Positions 55,801-64,000 of a stretch of 64,000 bases of DNA are shown in pieces. Numbering within the stretch: position 1 is the stretch's first letter; every line of letters starts with the position of its first letter. The translations under genes and the position numbers were made by a program. The stretch lies in contig CM045992.1 of the NCBI GenBank assembly GCA_025175895.1, positions 93,104,800-93,168,799 on the forward strand, in the 5' to 3' direction. The DNA is from Wurfbainia villosa. Taxonomy: Eukaryota; Streptophyta; Magnoliopsida; Zingiberales; Zingiberaceae. The notes under the pieces were generated by a model. That model saw only the letters and a list, made by a program, of their open reading frames with translations. It did not search any database and was not told the DNA's origin.

Positions 55801-56367
55801 TTGATCCTACACATATAGTAGTTGGATCGAATATTGGAATTTAAAGGTTGGTTGAATATTATTAGTCCTAGATCATCTCACCCATTTCTACATGATCAAA
55901 CACGTTATTCTTATGTGTTCTTGTGAGATGACTTCAATTTTACTTGATTAATTTTAATCAATTGAAACTAGTCAACCTTGGGTTAGATTCAGATTTAACC
56001 CTAAGCTCATCAAGTCACCTTTTCAAGAAATTGACTTCCAGGTCATGGCGAGGCACAGAGGCCTTATTTGATCGGAACAACAACCACTTCCTTAGACAAA
56101 GTCAAGTTCGAGAAAATAATAACTTGATTCACTTAAAATTATTTTTTGGTCTAACTAGTTAAGGATACTTCGAGGTAGCTTCAGCTAGTTCCACTTAGTC
56201 AAGTGCACCGAGCTAGATACGCCTTATCTAACTTGAACACATGGGACTTAGTTTCCCTAGCGTACAATCATCTCGCTGTGTCCTAGTACTATGTTGTTAA
56301 GAATTGACTAGTTATAGGTCCTATCTAACCATTCTAAAAATAAATAAAATACCCAAGTATGCAAAAT
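55801..56367 (-). other. A spacer between gag and pol
   Basis: About 570 bp between the gag stop at 56368 and the protease start with no long open frame. It carries an inverted repeat, CATCTCAC at 55874-55881 and GTGAGATG at 55923-55930, like those in the noncoding domains of B1, D and F. Possible intron-like or structured spacer, or a decayed insertion. Confidence 0.55.
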
Positions 56368-56910
56368 CTAATTAATACCACAAACAAATTTTATACTAGC
56401 TCCCCTTGGACCATTAAATCGGTTCGGTCTTTCCATATAGTGGATTTGGTCCTTGGAAACCCAGTACTTGTTAGATCCTAATTTAGAAATCAAAATGGTC
56501 TTAGGGACCCATGCTTTGACATGTTTTTTATTTTGACTTACAATCGACATATACGACTTGTTAGTCGTATTTGAGCTAAACCCAAGCTCGTCCTTGTTGT
56601 ACATGGCCCTTTGCAATCCAAGTAAAAGGTCAAGTCCCTTGGATCCCAAAGTAAACCTTTCCAATGTATGCCTAAGGTCATCGACTTGACTTTTCAAAAG
56701 TGAGTTCTCAACTTCGAGCTTTTCAACTCGAGTTGAGTCCTCCTCTTGAACTCGACTAGTCAAAGAGATTAGGGAGGCCTCGTGTTTAAGAAGTTTAACC
56801 TCCTCAACTAAGGCCTCGACCTTGGACTCGGACTTAGCTAATTTTCTAGTTAAGAATTTAATTGCATTATATAATGTGCTAAGTAAAGATCGACATGTAG
56901 GGTCGATATG
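56368..56910 (-). pseudogene. gag: A gag, C-terminal part
   Basis: The 131-residue stretch 56368-56763 has a coiled-coil-like start (VEKLEVENSLLKSQVDDLRH) and the tail KLGSNKYWVSKDQIHYMERP, ending at a stop. The upstream DNA to 56910 continues in a similar Leu/Glu-rich coiled-coil style. The SNKYWV tail resembles SNRYWVPRS at the gag end of B1, D, C and F, linking the two families. It is cut at 56911 by F. The gag N-terminus and knuckles are not in the window. Confidence 0.7.
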
Positions 56911-58299
56911 TGTTGACCGGCTAGAGAGGGGTGAATAGCCCTCAATCGTTTATGGTGGAATACGATCGTTCTCGTTGCGTGCTCATCTACAATTGTTGTT
57001 AGCACAGTAGAATACTAATACAAATATGAATACTAACAATAATACAAGCATACGCAAACACACACGATATACGTGGTTCGGAACCGAATGGTTCCTACTC
57101 CACGGGCGAGCTCTCCGAGCTCTAGTTATGCACACGACACTAACTAAACTCCTTCTCGACTACACGTCGGAGGTGGAGAAACCTCGTACAAGCTATTACA
57201 ATAGTAATACTACAAGAAATACAAAGACACAAGAAATACAAGTAAAGAATGCTTTATAACTCTTTGCTTTGAACCCTTTCTTGTTGCTTGCTTTGGATGG
57301 CTCTTGAAGGACTGAATGCAATAACAATTCCCCTCTAATCGCTTCCTTAAAGTCTTGGCGAAATCCTCCCACTTGAGCTCCATTTATAACCTGCATCAAG
57401 CTAATTTTTTGTGCATCAGTCGACTGATCGTGACCATCAGTCGACTGGTCCTATAGCCGTTGTCTCACAATGGCCAGATCCACATTGGTTAAGTTCCAAC
57501 AGATCACACATCAGTCGACTGATGGCACCCATCAGTCGATTGGTACCCATCAGTCGAGTGCTGACGAGCTCGACTAGCTTCGCGTCTGCAGACAAGGCGA
57601 TCAATGATCGCTTCTTAAGCGACCGATCGATGTTGTCAACAACGATCGCCTCCCATAGCAGTCGATTGGCACCTATGTCAGTCAACTGATGTCGGGTAAA
57701 ACCTCAAACATCAAGCTGTTTGAGCATCCGACAACTAGTCTTAGCTACTTGGCCAAATCCACCTCATCCCTCATGGAGTTCCCCATCAAAGCTCTCTTCC
57801 CTCGGCCTACGTCCCTCGGATGCGTCAAGCGCACGGCTTCGCAATGCCATCCTTCGCGTCTCATGCCCTCGAAGTATGCTTCCCTTTAGGCTCACTCCAT
57901 TCGCTCCCCGTCCGGCGGTCCCTTGGATGCACCAAGCGCACGACTTCACAATGCTATCCTTCACCGACTCAAGGACCCCGAGCCTAGTGAACTTACCAAG
58001 TCCTCAAGACTTCCCACATGCACCAAGCGCACGGCTTCGCAATGCATTTCTCACCAAGCACCAAACGCACGACTTCGCAATGCTTTGGATTTTCCCACAC
58101 CAAGCCCCATGCTTGGATTTTCCATTCCAACTCCATGTTGGACTTTCCCACACCAAGCTCCATGCTTGGATTTTCCATGCCAACTCCATGTTGGACTTTC
58201 CCATGACAATCCCATGTCATGAGTTTTGTCTATCATCAAAATACTATCAAAGTATTGCTCGAGTCAAACTCGAGTCAACCTAGGCCGATTACACCAACA
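56911..58299 (-). repeat. F 3' LTR
   Basis: Plus-strand ends are TGTTGACCGGCTAGAGAGGG and GATTACACCAACA (1389 bp). Palindromes lie near 57416-57690 and short minisatellite units near 58085-58200. The complement of the TATA box is near 57383. It is closest to the C LTR. Confidence 0.82.
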
Positions 58300-59876
58300 A
58301 TCTCCCCCTTTTTGATGATTGACAAAACTACCATCTCAAGTCTACCAATTCTCCCATATTGGCAATTCTCATATCCCAATGAGAATTCCAATGAACCCTA
58401 ATTGGTAACTTGGTAACTTCTCCCCCTTTTTGATATTACATTAAAAAGGTCCTCCCCAAGGGTATGAATGTCTCATATCCCAATGAGATCTTACAATCTC
58501 TCCCTTGGAGGAACACATGCCTACAATCTTTCTAGTGATCCCATATCACTTAAAAGAGACAACCCAATTTTCCTCCCATGAGGAAATACACATCCACCTT
58601 CCCATGATGGATTCCTCCCCCTAGAGGCTTGCTCCCCCTTGACTATTGCACCAACAATGTCCTTGGAGAGTCCCTAAGCCAATAGGAACATAAAACCATC
58701 AAAATTAAGGCAAAGTTCAACAATGAACTTCCATCCACCTTAAAATTGATACTCTCCCTAAACACTTCTCCTAATCCATATCCAATGGATTTCCACCATT
58801 TCTAATGCTCTCCCAAGCATGTCCTAGGGTTAGGAGTGGTTAAGGGACCAAAACACAGTTGAACATGGGCCTAACCATCAAGGTTTACCCGAAATCAGCA
58901 TGTGTCTACCGATCGGCTTTGCATCACCAATCGGTATTCATGCTACCAATCGATAATCATTTATGATTTATAGCAAGATTTTTCAGAAATGAATTTCTGA
59001 AATCCATAAGTAAATATACGTAGTTTTAAAAATCTTGAAAATTCATACGTATAATACTTATCATAAACACTATGGGTGAAAAATATTTGAAAATTATTTT
59101 ACCCACTAAATTAAGAGATTGATACAAAGTTCAAAAGTTAAGAAAAGCTTCAATATTGAGCCCTCTTTGTATCATCCCATTCAATGGTGATAGCTATCAA
59201 AAGATAGACTTCACCAAGATTTTTCAAAATGTTTTCAAAATGTTTTTGAAACCTTTAATTCATTTTTCCTAAACATCTCACTTGTATCTAGATGTGTAAA
59301 ACACATACAAGGCAATTAATCTAGTGAGATGTGAGTTTTTGTTCTTTAATGGTCTCATGCATATTCTAAGGCAATATTCTTTGATTCCCATCAAATTATG
59401 CCATAGTCCTTAATTCATTTTTAATTATATGCATGATGATGATTATGGCATAAATATGATTTAACTAAGCATGTGCCAAAATCATGATGTCATGGCATGT
59501 GAATAACATTTAAGCATTCATGACATATATAAATAACCCTAAGCATGATCATGACATTTTTAGAGATAAAAATGAAAAATGATGTCATGACATGACAAGG
59601 CAAATAAATCATGGCAAGTAAAATATACTAAGGTATAAAATACCTAAGTGTTAAATCTAAATTGCCATTTCTAGTAATTTATTCCATTTTTGCCTTAATG
59701 CCATTATCTCCCAAGTGTGCCATAAACCCAAAATGGCACACCAATACCTCTAAGACCTATTTGTGTCAATTTAATCATTTTTAACTTCTCAAGCACATTG
59801 GCACATCCTAATGTGTCAACTATACTATGGTTAGGTTAACTACCCATCCACTTAGGGTTGACACACCCTAACCCAT
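58300..59876 (-). other. F polypurine tract and noncoding domain
   Basis: On the minus strand AAAAAGGGGGAGAT (58300-58313) precedes the LTR. The domain has an LTR-start-like stretch near 58615-58660, a TCATGACAT-type AT-rich block (59400-59620) and inverted-repeat arms ACATCTCACT (59273-59282) and AGTGAGATGT (59323-59332). No gene is seen. Confidence 0.68.
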
Positions 59877-60796
59877 TTAGCGTGAATCAAACACGCTCTT
59901 AGGAACCCAATATCTATTGGAGCTCCTTGGGTTAACAAGGTATTCTCTAGGGATAACTTCCCTAGATACCTTTCTAATGACCCTTTTAGGCTTTGAAGCC
60001 TTAGTCAAATGGGTCTTTCCTAGGTTAACTCTAGAGGTAACTCCCCCAATGACCTTCTTAGTGGCCTCCTTGGTTTTCCTTAAGTCCTTGGCCACTAAGC
60101 AAACACCATGACTAGTCTTAGGGATAACTTCCCTATTAGCCTTGGTTTTCCTAGACCTAGAAATTGTTCCATAATCAAATGAAACATTATGATAAGTCTT
60201 ATTGGGCTTAGGTTTGTGACCCAAACCTTCCTTGCCCTTAGACCATTCTTGCTTTCTAGGTTTTGACTTTTGGGCATTTGACCCTAGAATTGAATTTTCC
60301 ATGATTCTAAGGGTTTTCTCCATTCTCTCAAGTCTTGACCTCAAGACTTGGTTTTCTAACTCCAATTTCCTCAATTTTGAATTTTCATTAGGTTTTTGGG
60401 AAGGCATCTTGTTCTTAGGCATGTGCCTAGACTTTTTGGGATTAATATCCAAATTTTCTTCTATTCTCCTAATCGACTCCTTTGGTAAAAATATTTCTAG
60501 AATTATGAGTCCTAGGTTTGTCCTTAGTTACATGAACATGAGAAGCACCTAAACAATAAACCTTATTATTTCTACTAGCTTGCTTTTCATTAATAATGGC
60601 AAGAGAACTAAAATAATTTTTAGCATGCCTTTGAACTTTAGGAATTGAAAGTTCATTATTTAAATATACCTTAGGTTTAGCTTTGGGAGCTCCCCCTACA
60701 TGAGATACACCTTCTTGCCCTTTCTTCCTCCCCCTAGGGCATTGGCTTCGGTAGTGTCCCTTTTGATTGCATTTAAAGCACACAATGTGTTCTTTG
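59877..60796 (-). pseudogene. gag: F gag, C-terminal part
   Basis: 60469-60783 has a fully kept CCHC knuckle (CFKCNQKGHYRSQCPRGRKK), then a frameshift near 60470. 59877-60452 has a coiled-coil-like segment (LRKLELENQVLRSRLERMEK) and the basic tail ending NPRSSNRYWVPKSVFDSR with stop at 59877-59879. The first knuckle and everything before KEHIV are deleted at 60797. Confidence 0.8.
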
Positions 60797-61160
60797 ATTC
60801 ATCCATACGCTAGCCTTTAGGTGCTTCCATCGGCTATTGTCATGCTAAGCTGGTCTACACTGCCAAGACACATTTAGACTTACACTACCAAGACTATTGC
60901 TTGGACTTTACGCTGCCAAACCATTGGACATATGCTGCCAAGACTCCCGCTTGGACTTTACGCCGCCAATATCAACCCTTGGACTTCCCTTGCCAACCCA
61001 TGTTGGAATTTCCATTTGCCAAGACTCAAGCTTGGACTTTTCCTTGCCAAGACCCATGCTTGGACTTTCCATGCCAACCCATGTTGGACTTTCCAATTAC
61101 CAAGACTCAAGCTTGGACTTTCCCTTGCCAAGACCCATGCTTGGACTTTCCATGCCATAT
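60797..61160 (-). repeat. Remnant of a B-family LTR, probably the F 5' LTR
   Basis: Starts inside the LTR at TCATCCATACGCTAGCC and contains minisatellite units (CCAAGACCCATGCTTGGAC) in the same direction as F. It stops before the LTR terminus, at a CATATGG shared with the following pol fragment. Position and orientation fit the U3 part of the F 5' LTR after an internal deletion. Confidence 0.65.
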
Positions 61161-62138
61161 GGACTAAAACAAGCTCCTAGAGCTTGATATGAAAGATTAT
61201 TATCATACTTAATTCAAAAGGTTTTAGACAAGGTCAAATTGACTCAACTCTATTTGTAAAAAATGTGGAACTAGACATTTTTATAGCCCAAGTGTATGTC
61301 AATGACATAGTATTTGAATCAACAAATTCAAATTTTTTAGAATAATTCATAACCTTAATGGAACAAGAATTCAAAATGAGCCTGGCAGGAGAGTTAAACT
61401 TCTTTTTACGTTTACAAATAAAACAAACAAGAGATGAAAATTACATATATCAAAATAAATATACAAAAGAATTAATTAAAAAATTTGGAATGGAAAATGC
61501 AAAAGAAATAAAAACACCCATGAAAACAAATATAATACTAGATAATGATAAAGAAGGAAAGTCTGTAGATCTAAAGTATTATAGAAGTGTCATAGGAAGT
61601 CTCTTATACTTGACTGCAAGTCGATCTAATATACTATTTGCAGTTAGTATGTGAGCAAGGTATCAAACTTGTGCCAAAGAATCACATCTAACACATGTTA
61701 AAAGAATCTTAAGATACAGTAAAGGAACAATTAATGTAGGAATGTGGTACCCAAGGACTAATAACTTTGAGTTAGTAGGATACTCTGACTCGGATTATGC
61801 TAGTGTAAACTAGATAGAAAGAGTACAAGTGGAGGTTGTCAATTCTCAGAATCATGTTTGGTTAGCTGGTTTAGTAGAAAGCAATATTACGTTGCTCTAT
61901 CCACAACTGAAGCAGAGTACATAGCACTAAGGGAGTGCATAACACAATTGCTATGGATGATGAACACTCTCAAAGATTTTGTACTACAATATAAAAATGT
62001 CAAAACAATGGTTGATAATATAAGTTCAATGAATATAATAAAAAAAACCCAATACATCACTTACGCACAAAACCGATTGATGTTAAACATCATTTCATAA
62101 GAGATCATGCAGCCAAAGGAAGTATTGAACTCAACTAT
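61161..62138 (+). pseudogene. pol: Element A2: SIRE-like pol fragment, RT to RNase H
   Basis: Plus-strand copia pol without its ends. It begins YGLKQAPRA, then FIAQVYVNDIVF, where the RT box Asp is changed to Asn. 61358-61654 reads MEQEFKMSLAGELNFFLRLQ, KYTKELIKKFGMENAKEI and SVIGSLLYLTASRSNILFAV. RNase H follows in shifted frames: 61858-62100 has WFSRKQYYVALSTTEAEYIA and LLWMMNTLKDF. The end is cut by the LTR of G near IRDHAAKGSIELN. It runs opposite to A, so it is a separate copy. Its left end was probably joined to F by deletion. Confidence 0.8.
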
Positions 62139-63508
62139 TGATGCGCACGAATGCGACCTCAAATCTCACGACAGAGATCGTCGAGGACTCAAAATGCGCG
62201 CTCATGCTCAACGCCCGCAAGTGCATGGATGTCATCAAGTAATAAAGATTATCGATCCCACTGGGACTGGGATTCGAGTACCAATATACTTAGTGGTTGT
62301 AATTGTTCGAACGTGACTCTAAGAGGTTTCGATTGGTGAGGACTATCGGTGGACTCAACTCTGTACGGCATCACACGGAGGAGGAAAGGAGTGTGCCGAG
62401 GTCTTCAAAGGTGATTCTAGGACTTCAGTTTCGCTTATGTATCACAGAACAATGTTGTCAATTGGCGTTGTCTAGACGTTTACCTATGGTTTTGTGGAAG
62501 GGACATCATACACTCTCCCGCAGAGCCGTCGCATCTACCGGGAGCTATCTCCACCTAAAAGGTCGGGATAGAGGGTACGAGGATGCTAAATCAATCCCTA
62601 CGGTGAACCGTTTCCGATTCCACCGCACCCTTCTCCCCGCAGTTATAGGAGATCAGGTTTACCCCTAGGTTCCTTATATCAAATCCCCTAAATTTTAGAT
62701 TGCGAGGGCTGTCACACCTCGTATCGCCTAATCACAGTGGAAAGAAAGTCAAACATGCATAGATATAGTAAAGAGCAGCTACCAATTGTCAAATCAAACT
62801 CATGGGCAGAATTTAACATGAATCAACATTGTTTATGTACACAAGCTACTCCCTAATCCTAGAATCGAAAGTACTACTCCATGTATACGAAGGAAGAATC
62901 ACAAAGCATGTCTAAGGTTGAATACATAAGGAATAAAAAGCAGAAATAAAGATATACAATGCTTTAGTAATCTTCTCTCCGGCATTGAATTGCAAGGTAC
63001 AGACCTCCGGCGGCGTTCCTCCTCCCCGTTGTGAGTTACCGAAGCTTTTTATGGCTTCGGCGTGCCATCCTAGCCGTCGTGCCTCCCCCCTAGGGTTTGG
63101 GCGGAGCTATCCTTATATAGACATCGCCTCGGACCGCTGCAAAATCTGGAAAAAACCCTAGTCGCGTAAATCTGTCGAGCCGCCACACAGCCATGTGTTT
63201 CCACACGGCTAGGTCGTGTGTAGCCCTGGGGTGCTGATCTCGTCCATTGGACATGACCGTATGAATCCACACGCCCTGGCCGTGTCCCACTCTGCGTCTA
63301 GCTGCGAAATGTCCTTCTTTTGCTCCGAAAATGCATCTTTTTCACCCGAAAAGCTATCCTGCACACAAAAGTACAACGAGCAGACCTCCGAACTAGAAAA
63401 TAGGAAATGTGTGCAAAAATAGAGTAACATATGCATGAAACTAACACAAAATGTAATGAGATGTGAGTGAAAACTACTCCTAAAACCCTATATGTTTTGC
63501 TCACATCA
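62139..63508 (-). repeat. Element G: Athila-type LTR
   Basis: Plus-strand ends are TGATGCGCACGAATGCG and GCTCACATCA (1370 bp), matching the H LTRs. It is followed by the same polypurine tract and 3' noncoding sequence as H, so it is the 3' LTR of a minus-strand element running out of the window. It lies in the A2 RNase H. ACTAT (62134-62138) is the presumed left target duplication. Confidence 0.85.
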
Positions 63509-64000
63509 CTTCCCCAGACTTAAATCTTTGCTTGTCCTCAAGCAAACCTCAGTGTCATGATGTTTTAAAAAGATATTGTTCCATAATTAGCATGTTAACT
63601 AAATTTATCAAGTGGTATTTGCAATCAAAGCAAAACAAATATGTCCTAGAAATTCACTAAGTTAGCTCCTCGTGCTCGTGGTAAGCGAACCATTCTTAGG
63701 GGATGCCCTTTCCATGGTGAGTTAAGTCGTCACCCCATAGCTTTCCTAAGGTTTCCGGCTCTTAGGCATTTACCTGCCCAAAGCGAGGGTCGTTCCCTAG
63801 ATCTAGCACAAAGTCTCAAAGACGTGCTCGGTATTGAGAGAAATTGGTAGGTGTTTCCCCAGTAACCTAACTCGGTCTCAAAGGGGCACCTAGCCATTTC
63901 CACCCATGACAACTATTTTTTTATCCCTTATAATCTCTTTTTTTTTCTCTTCTCTCTTTTTTTTCATTTCTTTTTCTCTTTTTCTTTTATTTCTCTTTTA
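63509..64000 (-). other. Element G: start of internal 3' noncoding region
   Basis: On the minus strand the polypurine tract AAGTCTGGGGAAG adjoins the LTR. The sequence then matches 47948-48420 of H. It ends in a long plus-strand pyrimidine tract (about 63935-64000). No gene is seen. Confidence 0.7.
63935..64000. repeat. Polypyrimidine tract
   Basis: Nearly pure T/C stretch reaching the window end, expanded compared with the matching place in H (about 48365-48425). Confidence 0.7.

Larger units (their letters stand above)
25991..56910 (-). mobile_element. Element A: SIRE-like copia, split by E, D and F
   Basis: A minus-strand copia in pieces: 3' LTR 25991-27098, polypurine tract and noncoding tail 27099-27446 plus 39409-39982, RNase H/RT/IN 39983-42126, IN N-terminus and protease 55207-55800, spacer, and gag C-terminal part up to 56910. 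Each break is explained by another element. Its gag N-terminus and 5' LTR are not in the window. The product order and wording match Z. All reading frames are damaged. It is the best candidate in this window for the type of element that could supply enzymes to the gag-only family. Confidence 0.8.
56911..61160 (-). mobile_element. Element F: gag-only copia-like retrotransposon with 5' deletion
   Basis: Minus-strand family member: 3' LTR 56911-58299, polypurine tract and noncoding domain to 59876, gag 59877-60796, then an LTR remnant (60797-61160). The gag N-terminus, leader, primer site and the R/U5 half of the 5' LTR are deleted. The left flank is ATATG (56906-56910); no right partner is seen. 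Confidence 0.78.

Overview
This window looks like intergenic DNA of a flowering plant, made almost entirely of nested LTR retrotransposons. No host gene, rRNA, tRNA or CRISPR array could be supported. The elements carry plant-type features: copia primer sites matching initiator tRNA-Met, SIRE/Maximus-like and Tork/Angela-like copia proteins, an Athila-type ORF1 protein, and a gypsy-like solo LTR. A large monocot genome (Zingiberales is only a guess) fits, but species cannot be set from these bases.

Target-site duplications (TSDs) and rejoined coding frames give the insertion order. The outermost visible element, Z, is a SIRE-like copia on the minus strand; its 3' end is at 1-4982. A solo LTR (X, 1163-3448, TSD CAGCT) sits in its RNase H. 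Element B0 (plus strand, from 4983) broke the Z integrase. The B0 5' LTR then took an Athila-type solo LTR (4995-6500, TSD GTAAT), a solo LTR of the Z/A family (7376-8430) and a complete gag-only element B1 (8902-15544, TSD TTCTC). The B0 gag was cut by solo LTR B2 (16180-17739) and by the complete gag-only element C (18968-25198, minus strand). The B0 3' noncoding part was broken at 25990 by copia element A (minus strand), of the same family as Z.

Element A runs in pieces from 25991 to 56910. Its 3' noncoding part holds E, a complete copia of another lineage (27447-39408, TSD GGCCT/GGTCT), which itself carries a 3.5-kb gypsy-like solo LTR (29263-32810, TSD GGAAG). The A integrase is broken by D (42127-55206), a gag-only element with a rearranged left end. 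Next to the D primer site lies H, a pol-less Athila derivative (46553-53699, TSD AAGAG). The A gag is broken by F (56911-about 61160), another gag-only element with its 5' part deleted. The right end holds a plus-strand SIRE-like RT/RNase H fragment (A2, 61161-62138) and the start of a second Athila-type element (G, 62139 to the window end).

The main finding is the B/C/D/F family: about 1.5-kb LTRs, a gag of roughly 560 codons with two CCHC knuckles, a conserved AT-rich noncoding domain of roughly 1.6-1.9 kb, and no pol. Its LTR ends, primer site, polypurine tract and gag resemble those of the SIRE-like A/Z family, which is the likely source of its enzymes. Both families also carry a conserved inverted repeat (CATCTCAC / GTGAGATG) in noncoding parts, a candidate RNA structure. 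Nearly every coding region has stops, frameshifts or lost catalytic residues.
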